Assembly (NCBI GenBank): GCA_944322935.1
Contig: CALUQO010000004.1
Coordinates: forward strand, 17,054 to 81,053
DNA length: 64,000 nucleotides
Reading direction: 5' to 3'
Source of the DNA: Candidatus Gastranaerophilales bacterium
GTDB lineage: Bacteria > Cyanobacteriota > Vampirovibrionia > Gastranaerophilales > Gastranaerophilaceae
The notes beneath the pieces were generated by a model. The model was not told the origin of the DNA, made no database searches, and was given only the letters and a program-made list of their open reading frames with translations. Below are positions 51,555 through 60,730 of the stretch, in pieces. Every line of letters starts with the position of its first letter. Position 1 is the first letter of the stretch. A program made the translations under genes and the position numbers.

Positions 51555-52898
51555 ATGGAAACAATTGTAAACTATATTCAAAACCACGCATTAATATTTT
51601 CAACAACAATTTTAATTGTCGCCTATATTTTTATAGCATGGGAAAAAATTTCTAAAGTAACGGTGGCGATGCTTGGGGCATCGTTGACACTAATACTCGG
51701 GCTGCTGGCGCAATCGAAAGGACATGATGCAGTTGATCCTCATTATTTTATAAACTTTGTTGATTTTAACGTAATTTTTCTTTTAATCAGCATGATGATT
51801 ATCGTTAGCATTGCCAGCAAAAGCGGCATTTTTACCTGGGTAGCAAATGCGCTTTTAAAAAAGACAAAAGGTCATCCGACAAAAATTTTAATCACACTGG
51901 GCTGTTTTACTGCGTTTGCTTCCGCATTTTTGGATAACGTAACAACGGTTATACTTGTTGTTCCCGTTACTTTTTTGATAGCAAAAAAGTTGGATATAAA
52001 CCCGATACCTTATTTGATAACGGAAATTCTTTCGTCAAACATAGGCGGTACCGCAACACTTATTGGTGACCCGCCAAATATCATCATAGGCAGCAAAGCA
52101 GGTTTTACGTTTATGACATTTTTGCTGGAACTTACGGATATTGTTTGTTTAATATTTGCTGTAACAATGTTTATTTTATGGCTGTGTTTTAGAAACGACC
52201 TTGTTGCTACAAAAGAAAAAATGGAAGCTGTTGCAGAGCTTGATAATTCACACACAATAACGGATAAATCTCTTGCGATACGTTCTTCAATAACACTGTT
52301 ACTGGTAATTTTGGGTTTTATTTTGCATGATGTAATTCATCTGGAATCATATGTAATTGCCCTTGCAGGAGCAAGTTTTTTGTTAATATTTGAAGAGCCT
52401 AAAAAAATACTTGAAGGCGTTGAATGGAATACAATATTTTTCTTTATCGGCTTATTTATAATCATAGGCGGCTTTGAGGCTGCCGGTGGAATTTCAATAA
52501 TGGCAAAATGGATTCTTGATGTAACAAACGGGAATGAGTCTGCAGCTGCTATGCTTATCTTGTGGGCATCAGGTATTTTGTCAGGTGTGGTTGACAATAT
52601 TCCTTATACTGCGACTATGGCACCTATGATATACCAAATACAACTTGTTGAAGGTGCAGCTTACGCTCATCCGCTTTGGTGGTGTCTGTCGTTAGGTGCT
52701 TGTCTAGGCGGAAACATGACCATTATAGGAGCAGCTGCAAACGTAATAGTCTCCGAAACTGCTGCGGCATACGGAAAGCCGATTTCTTTTATGAAATACT
52801 TGAAATACGGCGCTGGTATAACATTTGTTTCGCTTTTAATGAGTTCGGCCTATATATATTTTAGATTCTTGTTACCTGCCGCTCATGCCGGACAATAA
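51555..52898 (+). CDS. ArsB/NhaD-type ion transporter
   Basis: A 447-aa protein with about eleven membrane helices, of the ion-transporter (ArsB/NhaD/citrate) superfamily. Seen: SAFLDNVTTVILVVPVTFLI, SNIGGTATLIGDPPNIIIGS and, in the second half, GVVDNIPYTATMAPMI and GGNMTIIGAAANVIVSE. These paired helical hairpins are the ion and substrate sites. The cargo could be Na+/H+, arsenite or a carboxylate; no arsR or arsC lies next to it. GGGGAGA precedes the ATG. A terminator follows. Confidence 0.85.
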   Translation: METIVNYIQNHALIFSTTILIVAYIFIAWEKISKVTVAMLGASLTLILGLLAQSKGHDAVDPHYFINFVDFNVIFLLISMMIIVSIASKSGIFTWVANALLKKTKGHPTKILITLGCFTAFASAFLDNVTTVILVVPVTFLIAKKLDINPIPYLITEILSSNIGGTATLIGDPPNIIIGSKAGFTFMTFLLELTDIVCLIFAVTMFILWLCFRNDLVATKEKMEAVAELDNSHTITDKSLAIRSSITLLLVILGFILHDVIHLESYVIALAGASFLLIFEEPKKILEGVEWNTIFFFIGLFIIIGGFEAAGGISIMAKWILDVTNGNESAAAMLILWASGILSGVVDNIPYTATMAPMIYQIQLVEGAAYAHPLWWCLSLGACLGGNMTIIGAAANVIVSETAAAYGKPISFMKYLKYGAGITFVSLLMSSAYIYFRFLLPAAHAGQ

Positions 52899-52956
52899 AA
52901 CCATAAATTTCAGGTTTTATAGAAATAAAGATTTATAAATATTTCATCTTAATTAG

Positions 52957-53000
52957 CAAAGGCTCTTTTCAAAATCTTTTAAAAAGAGCCTTTGTTTTTT
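52957..53000. terminator. Bidirectional terminator between ion transporter and pepA
   Basis: CAAAGGCTCTTTT (52957-52969) pairs with AAAAGAGCCTTTG (52982-52994), followed by Ts; it serves both convergent genes. Confidence 0.9.
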
Positions 53001-53016
53001 ATTGTAATGTAAATTA

Positions 53017-54519
53017 TTAGGACATAATATAGTTTATTAAAGTCCTTACACCTGCGCCTGTTGCACCTTTGCAAAATTCATTCTGCGGTTTTTCGATATA
53101 TGCCGTACCCGCAATATCAATATGTGCCCAGTGGACTTTTTTAACAAAGTTTTGTAAGAACAGACCTGCAATTTGCGTGCCGCCCATTCTAGAGCCTGTA
53201 TTTTTCATATCGGCAATGTCGCTTTTTAAAGAGTCTTTGTAGTCTTCAAACATCGGCATCTGCCACATTTTTTCACCGCCAGCGTTTGCACATTTTATTA
53301 ATTTGTCGATGGTCGGCTGGTGGTTGCCCATAATACCTGAAGCAACACTTCCTAACGCAACAACACAGGCACCCGTTAAGGTTGCAAGGTCAACAACCTC
53401 GTCAACATCAAGGTCGCAAGCGTAACAAAGTGCATCAGCCAATGTCAATCTGCCTTCTGCATCAGTGTTGTCGACCTCAATAGTTTTGCCGTTCATTGCG
53501 GTTAGTATATCACCGGGTTTGTAAGCCGAAGCTCCGGGCATATTTTCACAGGCTGCAATAATGCCGTGTACTTCGCAAGAGGGTTTAAGGTCTTTCATAA
53601 CACTCATTACGCCGAGTATTGCCGCTGCACCTGACATGTCATCTTTCATATTAAGCATTGAGGACGGCGGTTTTATATCAAGCCCGCCCGAGTCAAAGCA
53701 GATGCCTTTGCCGATTATTGCAATTTTTCTCTGGATTAATTTCTGGTTGCTGCCGTTGTATTTGATATGTATAAATTTAGGCGGCTGGCTGCTTCCCCTT
53801 GCTACGCCAAGGAACGCACCCATTCCCATTTTTGCAATTTCATCTCTGTCATAAACTTTGACCTCTACATCTTTTAATTTTTGAGCAATTTCTGCAAGTT
53901 TTGACGGAGTAGCGTATGAGGGCTGCTCGTTAGATAAATCTCTTGTAAAGTTGACGGCAGAAGCAATAATTTTACCTTTTTTCATGCCGGCCTTTGCCTT
54001 TTTGCAATTTTCTTCGTCCATATCAACGATAACAAATTCGTTAACCTTTTGTGTTTTTTTGTCTGTTTTGTATTTGTCAAAAGTATAAGACCCCAGCAGT
54101 GTACCCTCTGTAATCATTCTTGCGCTGAGTTCGGGGTCATAGCCGCCGATACCTGCACCGTGCAGAACGGAGATTACTCTTTTAGCGTTCGTCATTTTTT
54201 TACATTTTCTTATGACTTTAGCCGATAATTCTCTTAATCTGTTCGGGGTAAAGTCTTTTGCTTTGCCCATTCCGACAAGAAGAATCTTTTCAGCCCCGAT
54301 TTTACCGTAGGTTTGCAGTGTGTACATAGAGCCGAATTTACCGTCAAAACCTTCCTGCCCGATAACAAATTTTGTTATCAATCCGTTTAAAGCTATATCT
54401 ATAGAGCCTGTTGCTCCCGAGGGTATTTTTACACCTTCATAAAGGTTTAACACAAGGACATTAGCAGGGGTTTCTTCCAACAGTCCTTTTTCAACGTTTA
54501 ATTCTAACTTATCAGCCAT
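53017..54519 (-). CDS. pepA: Leucyl aminopeptidase (M17 family)
   Basis: A 500-aa protein. The C-terminal catalytic domain shows IGKGICFDSGGLDIKPPSSM and NTDAEGRLTLADALCYA, the metal-binding and catalytic Lys/Arg motifs of M17. The N-terminal ~170 residues form the regulatory domain. It removes N-terminal residues from peptides in the cytosol. I chose ATG 54519 (MADKLEL), which has AGGAG 7 nt upstream; the frame from 54552 would include it. Confidence 0.95.
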   Translation of the reverse strand: MADKLELNVEKGLLEETPANVLVLNLYEGVKIPSGATGSIDIALNGLITKFVIGQEGFDGKFGSMYTLQTYGKIGAEKILLVGMGKAKDFTPNRLRELSAKVIRKCKKMTNAKRVISVLHGAGIGGYDPELSARMITEGTLLGSYTFDKYKTDKKTQKVNEFVIVDMDEENCKKAKAGMKKGKIIASAVNFTRDLSNEQPSYATPSKLAEIAQKLKDVEVKVYDRDEIAKMGMGAFLGVARGSSQPPKFIHIKYNGSNQKLIQRKIAIIGKGICFDSGGLDIKPPSSMLNMKDDMSGAAAILGVMSVMKDLKPSCEVHGIIAACENMPGASAYKPGDILTAMNGKTIEVDNTDAEGRLTLADALCYACDLDVDEVVDLATLTGACVVALGSVASGIMGNHQPTIDKLIKCANAGGEKMWQMPMFEDYKDSLKSDIADMKNTGSRMGGTQIAGLFLQNFVKKVHWAHIDIAGTAYIEKPQNEFCKGATGAGVRTLINYIMS

Positions 54520-54569
54520 ATAAACTCCTTTTATTAACTGTCTTTGGGTCAATTATACGCCCATCGTGA

Positions 54570-56567
54570 CTATTCTTCAAGCTCCAAAGACCAGCGCTCG
54601 AGAATATCCTCTCCAATACCGTCTAAGAATCTTGACGGCTTGGACAAAACCATACCTGTTGAATAATCAAACATATCAATGGGGTATGTTATATAAAGCC
54701 AGCTTTTTGCCCTTGTTGCGGCAACATACATAAGGCGCAATTCTTCATCCAGTTCCTCTTCTGAGTTAAATGAATATACGGACGGAAAACGACCGTCAAC
54801 CGCTCCGATGATAAACACTGCTTTCCATTCAAGCCCCTTGGCGCTGTGAATTGTTGAAAGTGTCAGATATTCGTCTTTTACTGCTCCGTCTTCGACCTCT
54901 GAAACAGAAGAATCCGGCGGTTCAAGAGCAAGGTCGCTCAAAAAATCTTCAAGATTTTTATACTGCTCGGACAAATAAAGAAAATGCTCCAAATCCTTCA
55001 AACGTTTTTGATAATCATCGTATTTATCCATTAAAATAGGCTCGTAGTAAGCAAGAACATTTTCCACAATAGAGGCCGGTTTTAACAGAAGTTTACGCTG
55101 ATTTTCCACGGTATTAAACAGTTTTTTTATGCTGTCGGAACTTTTTGCGGGCAGCATAAGTTTGTCAGTTTGCACATCCGGTTTAGCCAGCATCGGCAAA
55201 AGACGCATTGCTGTCTGGTTTCCCACTCCGTCTAAAAGTAAAAGTATTCTGTTGAGGCTTATAATGTCATTAGGGTTCAAAATAAAGCGCAGGTGAGCTA
55301 TTACGTCTTTTATATGTGCTGTTTCAATAAACTTTAAGCCGCCGAATTTTTTGTACGGAATAGCGCGTTTTGCCAGTTCAATTTCAAGATTGTAAGTCAT
55401 TCTTGCGCTGCGGCATAGCACCGCCATATCGTTTAGCGAGATGTCCTCTTCCTGCAGTTCAAGCACTCTTTGGGCAACAAATTCCGCCTCGGTTTGCATA
55501 TCGTTTGTGCAGATTATTGCAGGCTTTTCAGGGAAAACAATTTCCGAAAACAGGTGTTTTGTGTATTTTTCTTTGGCTTTTTTTATTATTTCATTTGTCA
55601 GAGCAAGAATATTTTGCGAGCTTCTGTAATTTTGTTCTAGTTTAATAATTTTTGTATCGGGGAAAATTGCTGGGAAGTCCAGAATGTTTCTAAAATTTGC
55701 TCCTCTAAAAGAATAAATACTCTGTGAATCATCGCCTACTGCCATCACATTATTATGTTCGGACGCCAGCAGTCTGATAATTTCCGCCTGCAAAGCGTTT
55801 GTATCCTGATATTCGTCTATCATTATGTATTTATACTGATTGGAGAGTTTTTTTCTTACTTCATCGTTAGAGGTCAAAAGTGTTTTTAGATACAAAAGCA
55901 AATCATCGTAATCTAAGAGGCTGTTTTGTCTTTTGTAGGTAATGTATTCCTTTGAAATTTCATTGATTTTTTCAACACAGTGAGTAAACTGGTTGTACTC
56001 GGATTCGATAACCGTTTCTGCAGACATATTTTTGTTTATTGCTTTTGAATAGATGTCCAAGATAGTGTTTTTGCGTGGAAAGCGTTTTTCCTGTTTATCA
56101 ATGACTTTGCTTCGGATATGGTTGACAACATCCTCAGCATCTGCACGGTCAATGATTGTAAAATTGTTCTGCAGCTCAAGGCAATTTGAGTATTTTCTTA
56201 AAATGTAATTTGCAAAGGAATGGAACGTTCCGCCTGCGACCTGTTCACAGCGTGAATCAAGAATCATAACCGCACGGTTGAGCATTTCATCCGCTGCCTT
56301 TTTGGTAAAAGTCAAAAGCAGAATATTGTCGGGTTTAACACCGCTTTCTATTAACCTTGCCACACGATATGTTAACGTTTTTGTCTTGCCCGAGCCCGCC
56401 CCCGCAATAACAAGGATAGAGCCCTCTTTGCTTTTAACGGCCTCAAGCTGGGCTGGATTCAGTTCTTTTTCGTAGTTTATTTTAAATTGCGACTGTGTGT
56501 TTTGTTTTTTTAAAACGTATTTTTTTACGGCAACTTTGGTTGTATTTTCAGTTGTTAAATTGTCCAT
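54570..56567 (-). CDS. UvrD/Rep/PcrA-type superfamily 1 DNA helicase
   Basis: A 665-aa SF1 helicase. ELNPAQLEAVKSKEGSILVI, Walker A AGAGSGKTKTLTYRVA, DYDDLLLYL, DEYQDTNALQAEII, GDDSQSIYSFRGAN, LEQNYRSSQNILAL, STIHSAKGLEWKAVFI and YVAATRAKSWLYITYP are the helicase motifs Q to VI. The C-terminus is shorter than PcrA, without the usual extension. It unwinds DNA in repair or replication restart. The next gene, trmFO, begins ~24 nt downstream on the same strand. Confidence 0.93.
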   Translation of the reverse strand: MDNLTTENTTKVAVKKYVLKKQNTQSQFKINYEKELNPAQLEAVKSKEGSILVIAGAGSGKTKTLTYRVARLIESGVKPDNILLLTFTKKAADEMLNRAVMILDSRCEQVAGGTFHSFANYILRKYSNCLELQNNFTIIDRADAEDVVNHIRSKVIDKQEKRFPRKNTILDIYSKAINKNMSAETVIESEYNQFTHCVEKINEISKEYITYKRQNSLLDYDDLLLYLKTLLTSNDEVRKKLSNQYKYIMIDEYQDTNALQAEIIRLLASEHNNVMAVGDDSQSIYSFRGANFRNILDFPAIFPDTKIIKLEQNYRSSQNILALTNEIIKKAKEKYTKHLFSEIVFPEKPAIICTNDMQTEAEFVAQRVLELQEEDISLNDMAVLCRSARMTYNLEIELAKRAIPYKKFGGLKFIETAHIKDVIAHLRFILNPNDIISLNRILLLLDGVGNQTAMRLLPMLAKPDVQTDKLMLPAKSSDSIKKLFNTVENQRKLLLKPASIVENVLAYYEPILMDKYDDYQKRLKDLEHFLYLSEQYKNLEDFLSDLALEPPDSSVSEVEDGAVKDEYLTLSTIHSAKGLEWKAVFIIGAVDGRFPSVYSFNSEEELDEELRLMYVAATRAKSWLYITYPIDMFDYSTGMVLSKPSRFLDGIGEDILERWSLELEE

Positions 56568-56590
56568 ACAAATATTATACCCGTAAGTAT

Positions 56591-57940
56591 TCAGTTGATG
56601 TCAATTTTTTTAAGCGATTTGTTTTTATCAAAATTTGAATTCATATAATCCAGAGAACGGTTAGAAAGCATTTCTGTTTTGAGCTTTTTGTTCTTTTTTA
56701 TTTTTTTATCTGCAACCAATTCCGCAACAATTCCCCAGTTTGAATTTATAGGCTGAAAATGTTTTTTATCGCATGTGGTGATATATTTCATCAACGCACC
56801 GAGCATTGTTATATCCGGCAGTGTCAGCAAATCTTCATTATTAAGGAATCTTGCCATATTAATTCCTGCTAACATTCCCGAGGCAATTGATTCTGTGTAC
56901 CCTTCTGTCCCTGTAATTTGGCCGGCAAAGAATAAATCTTTTCTTTTTCTGCATTGCAGTGTAGGTTCAAGTAATGACGGGCTGTTTATAAATGTATTTC
57001 TGTGCATAACGCCGTATCTCAGGATATTTGCATTTTCAAGTCCGGGGATAGCGTGCAAAAGTTCTTTCTGGCTGCCCCATTTCAGGTTTGTTTGAAAACC
57101 TACAAGATTATACATTGTGCCTGAAACATTGTCCTGTCTTAATTGTACAACTGCATAATTTTCTATACCCGTTCTTTTGTCCACAAGTCCTACAGGTTTC
57201 ATCGGGCCGTATCTTAAAGTATCTACTCCGCGTGCGGCAAGAACTTCTATCGGAAGGCAGGATTCAAAAAATTTAGCATCCTTTTCAAATTCTTTTAGTT
57301 CTATTTTCGGAGCATTCATTAAAATTTCGTAGAATTTTTCATATTCCTGTTTATTCATAGGACAGTTTATATATGAGGCTTCGCCTTTGTCATAACGGCT
57401 GGCATAGAAGGCTTTGTCAAAATTGATGGAATCTTTTTCCACAATCGGGGCAATTGCATCAAAAAAGTGCAGATGCTCTGAGCCTGTAAACTGTTTTATA
57501 TCAGCAGCAAGAGAGTCTGATGTTAACGGGCCTGACGCTATGATTACAGGAGTATCCGGCGGAATTTTTTCTATCTCTTCTCGAATCAGATTAATTTTTC
57601 CGCTTTTTTGAATAAGATTTTCTACTTTTTGAGAAAAAACAGTTCTGTCTATTGCAAGAGCATTGCCGGCCGGCACCTGTGATTCTTTGGCAGCATTAAT
57701 AAGATACGAGCCAAGAATTGTCATTTCCTGTTTCAAAAGCCCGCTTGCATTTGTCGGGTCTATCGAGCCGAGGCTGTTGCTGCACACAAACTCGGCCGGT
57801 TTGTCCGTTGTGTGTGCGCCTGTTGTTTTTAGCGGGCGCATTTCATACAAATCAACGTCTAAGCCGTATTTTGCAAGCTGCAAAGCAGCTTCGCTTCCTG
57901 CAAGTCCGGCGCCTATAACTTTTACTCTTGTGTTATTCAT
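56591..57940 (-). CDS. trmFO: Methylenetetrahydrofolate-tRNA-(uracil-5)-methyltransferase
   Basis: A 449-aa FAD enzyme of typical TrmFO length. VKVIGAGLAGSEAALQLAKY (FAD-binding), YEMRPLKTTGAHTTD, FVCSNSLGSID with a conserved Cys, and LFFAGQITGTEGYTESIASG. It makes m5U54 in the T-loop of tRNA with methylene-THF, replacing the SAM-dependent TrmA. The ATG overlaps the stop of the HD-GYP gene as TAATG, so the two are coupled. Confidence 0.97.
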   Translation of the reverse strand: MNNTRVKVIGAGLAGSEAALQLAKYGLDVDLYEMRPLKTTGAHTTDKPAEFVCSNSLGSIDPTNASGLLKQEMTILGSYLINAAKESQVPAGNALAIDRTVFSQKVENLIQKSGKINLIREEIEKIPPDTPVIIASGPLTSDSLAADIKQFTGSEHLHFFDAIAPIVEKDSINFDKAFYASRYDKGEASYINCPMNKQEYEKFYEILMNAPKIELKEFEKDAKFFESCLPIEVLAARGVDTLRYGPMKPVGLVDKRTGIENYAVVQLRQDNVSGTMYNLVGFQTNLKWGSQKELLHAIPGLENANILRYGVMHRNTFINSPSLLEPTLQCRKRKDLFFAGQITGTEGYTESIASGMLAGINMARFLNNEDLLTLPDITMLGALMKYITTCDKKHFQPINSNWGIVAELVADKKIKKNKKLKTEMLSNRSLDYMNSNFDKNKSLKKIDIN

Positions 57941-58944
57941 TATTGGGCCATCTCTTCGTATGATTCCAGATCATTATAATTATACATATTAACGAACTGG
58001 TATAAAAGCTGCGGTGTGAATTTTTTTGAGCCTACTTCAAGCATTACACGAAGAGCTTCTTTTGTATTTTTTATTTTTGTCGGAGTTCTGTTCGAGGTTA
58101 AATCGTCAAAAAAGCTGCATAAGCCAACTATGCGGGCCATTTCGCTGATTTGTTCGCCGGAAAGTTTGAACGGGTAACCGGAACCGTCATTGTTTTCGTG
58201 GTGTTCCAATGCAACAAGGCAAATGTCTTCAGGCAAGCCCATTTCTTGTTTTAAAATTTTATAACCCATCTGAGTATGTGTTTGAAAAATTTTTGTATCC
58301 TGTTGGGAAAGAACAGTTTTTTCAAGAATTTCTTTAGGCAGTTTTGTCATACCTATATCATGTAACAAAGCAGCTTTAGTCAATTTTTCCAGATAATCTT
58401 CATCTAAATTAAGCTTGTATCCGAGAGCCGTAACCAGTATGGCCGTATTTAAAGCATGGCAGTCATAGTAATTTCCGAGAAGTTTTAGCTGTGAACAGTA
58501 TTTAACTTCCGGAAGAATTGCATGTACGTCATCAAGTATTTTATCCTTAATTTCTCCGACCATTTGTATTGCATCTTGCTTTGCATTTTCCTGAATGGCA
58601 AACATTGTTGTTGCAAAATAGGATTTCATATCAACCTGAGCCTGAGCTTTGATTTTTGATTTTCTGTTAACCGTTTTATCAAAAATAATTTCTTTGGGTT
58701 TCCCTTTTTCAAATGGGGCTGGTTCTTCCGTAATCTCAATTTGAGGTTCTTGCGGAATTTGTTTATTGACATTTTTGGGAGTTTTTGGAGTATCTTTATA
58801 CAAATTTTCATACTGGCTTATTTGCAAAAGTTTTCCCGATGTCAAAATTTCACCGGCATTAACAAGCTTGTCCCCGTTATCATTATACAGGTCAAATGGG
58901 AGCATTTTAAATTTAACTAACTCTTCTACCTCAATCTTTTCCAT
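57940..58944 (-). CDS. HD-GYP domain protein, probable c-di-GMP phosphodiesterase
   Basis: A 334-aa protein. The N-terminal part holds a degenerate PilZ-like or sensor region (FKMLPFDLYNDNGDKLV). The HD-GYP domain (~140-334) has LLHDIGMTKLPKEILEKTV and ALEHHENNDGSGYPFKLSG. HDIGM replaces the frequent HDIGK, so activity should be checked. The family hydrolyses c-di-GMP to GMP. ATG 58944 fits the promoter at 58952-58980, whose predicted start coincides with that ATG. The longer frame from 58983 is upstream of the promoter. It overlaps trmFO by one nucleotide. Confidence 0.88.
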   Translation of the reverse strand: MEKIEVEELVKFKMLPFDLYNDNGDKLVNAGEILTSGKLLQISQYENLYKDTPKTPKNVNKQIPQEPQIEITEEPAPFEKGKPKEIIFDKTVNRKSKIKAQAQVDMKSYFATTMFAIQENAKQDAIQMVGEIKDKILDDVHAILPEVKYCSQLKLLGNYYDCHALNTAILVTALGYKLNLDEDYLEKLTKAALLHDIGMTKLPKEILEKTVLSQQDTKIFQTHTQMGYKILKQEMGLPEDICLVALEHHENNDGSGYPFKLSGEQISEMARIVGLCSFFDDLTSNRTPTKIKNTKEALRVMLEVGSKKFTPQLLYQFVNMYNYNDLESYEEMAQ

Positions 58945-58951
58945 ACTAATA

Positions 58952-58980
58952 ATTATATGCAAGTTAATTGCTTTTGCCAA
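58952..58980 (-). promoter_or_regulatory. Strong promoter giving a leaderless HD-GYP mRNA
   Basis: Minus strand: TTGGCA (58980-58975), a 17-nt spacer, perfect TATAAT (58957-58952). The start site falls at 58945-58944, which is the A of the ATG. No Shine-Dalgarno exists, consistent with a leaderless message. Confidence 0.65.
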
Positions 58981-59055
58981 CAATTCGTTTATATGAATTT
59001 AAAAATTACTGGTATAATATAAAAAATAAAAGCTATTAATAAAGGAGCATTAATT

Positions 59056-59739
59056 ATGGTATCACTGCAATATATAGGCCATAGTGCGTTTTACATAAAA
59101 ACAGGAGATTACGGTATTTTAATTGACCCGTTTATTAGCGGAAATCCAAAGGCTGTTTTTGATTTAAAAAGCAATAAAATTACGGATATTTTTGTGACTC
59201 ACGGACACTCTGACCATCTCGGGGATGCTATTGCCTTATCAAAGTCCTTAAATGCTCCCATTTGCACAATTTTTGAACTGGCAAGCTATTGTATGAACAA
59301 AGGGGCTGCGGCCCAGGGCGTAAACATGGGCGGAAAAATCAAATATCCGTGGGGCAGTGCAAGATTTCTTCCCGCATTTCACAGCAATTCTACGCCGGAA
59401 GGTTTTTACGCAGGTATGCCTGCCGCTATTTTGTTTGAAATTAACGGAATAAAAATTTATCATGCCGGAGATACCTGTTTGAATGCAGAAATGAAAACGG
59501 CTGGAGAAGTTTACAGACCGGATATTGCATTATTGCCGATAGGCTCTCATTACACAATGGATGTTGATGATGCAATAAAAGCGGCACAGTGGCTCAATGC
59601 AAAACATATTATACCTATGCATTACAATACTTTTGATTTAATTAATGCAGACACTGATTACTTTAAATCAAAAACAGAAGAACTCGGCAAAGAATGCACA
59701 GTGTTATCCTGCGGAGAAAGTATAAAGATTAATGAGTAA
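59056..59739 (+). CDS. UPF0173 metal-dependent hydrolase
   Basis: A 227-aa metallo-beta-lactamase-fold protein with THGHSDHLGDAIAL, LIDPFISGNPKA, YHAGDTCLNAEMK and IIPMHYNTFD as zinc ligands. The UPF0173 (YtkL/YvlB-type) family has unknown substrates. An extended -10 box TGG-TATAAT lies at 59010-59018 and AAAGGAG precedes the ATG. It overlaps the DUF3326 gene by 8 nt, so the two are coupled. Confidence 0.9.
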   Translation: MVSLQYIGHSAFYIKTGDYGILIDPFISGNPKAVFDLKSNKITDIFVTHGHSDHLGDAIALSKSLNAPICTIFELASYCMNKGAAAQGVNMGGKIKYPWGSARFLPAFHSNSTPEGFYAGMPAAILFEINGIKIYHAGDTCLNAEMKTAGEVYRPDIALLPIGSHYTMDVDDAIKAAQWLNAKHIIPMHYNTFDLINADTDYFKSKTEELGKECTVLSCGESIKINE

Positions 59740-60730
59740 TAAAAAAGCAGCTTTAATGATAGTTCCTACGGGAATAGGCGCCTCTATCGGCGGCTATGCC
59801 GGCGATGCCAGTCTTTACGCACAAAAAATAGCACGCCGCATTCCGTTAATAGTTAACCCTAATATTGTGAATGCAGCTTTATTTTCCGGAATAACGGACA
59901 ACATGTACTACGTTGAAGGTTTTGCTATCGACGAATTTGTGAAGGGAAATATTGCCCTAAAACCTTCAACTAACAATAAAATAGGGGTAATATTTGACAG
60001 AGCAATCAGTGAAAACATACTTAACATACACATAAACACAATAAATGCCGTTAAAACGGTATATGGTATTGATGTCATCGGTTATGAGGTATCCAGTGAA
60101 CCTGCGGGTGTAGAATTTTTTACGACCACTAACGGCATTTCTTCCGGTAAAGTGAATAACCCAAAAACTCTTCTTGACGCCGGCAAAAAGCTTATACAAC
60201 GCGGTGCACAGGCACTTGCTGTGGTTTGTGCTTTTGATGAACCGCCGGAGGATGAATATGAAAACGGTGACGGAGTTGATATTGTAGGCGGTGTTGAGGC
60301 CGTAATATCTCACTATCTTACAAGGGAACTTTTGTGTCCCTGCGTACATGCTCCGGCTTTTGAAGATGTGACAATAACAGGAAAAATTGTTAATCCCAAA
60401 GTCAGTGCGGAATATATAACACCAACATTTTTGCCCTGTCTTTTGTTCGGGTTAAAAAATGCTCCGCAGCTTGTTGATTTAAATGCTCCGGACGTTACGG
60501 CAAAAAAAAGTTGTATAACCGTGGAGAATTTGCATTCTGTGTCAGTGCCTTATAATGCTCTAGGTTCCGGAGTGGTGCTTGATGCCTTGTCAAAAAATAT
60601 TCCTGTTTATGCAATTAAAGAAAACCGTTCTGTTTTAAACATAGACAAAAATGCAATATATCTGGATGGTGTAACAGAGCTTGAAACGTACGAAGATTAT
60701 ATAAAAATATTGGAAGATGAAGTTAAATAA
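59732..60730 (+). CDS. DUF3326 family protein
   Basis: A 332-aa protein of the DUF3326 family, conserved in cyanobacteria and plant plastids and known here only by similarity of MIVPTGIGASIGGYAGDASL, RRIPLIVNPNIVNAALF and VHAPAFEDVTITGKIV. It has a Rossmann-like or TIM-like appearance but no known reaction. It lies in an operon with the UPF0173 hydrolase and overlaps the next prepilin gene by 14 nt. Confidence 0.8.
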   Translation: MSNKKAALMIVPTGIGASIGGYAGDASLYAQKIARRIPLIVNPNIVNAALFSGITDNMYYVEGFAIDEFVKGNIALKPSTNNKIGVIFDRAISENILNIHINTINAVKTVYGIDVIGYEVSSEPAGVEFFTTTNGISSGKVNNPKTLLDAGKKLIQRGAQALAVVCAFDEPPEDEYENGDGVDIVGGVEAVISHYLTRELLCPCVHAPAFEDVTITGKIVNPKVSAEYITPTFLPCLLFGLKNAPQLVDLNAPDVTAKKSCITVENLHSVSVPYNALGSGVVLDALSKNIPVYAIKENRSVLNIDKNAIYLDGVTELETYEDYIKILEDEVK

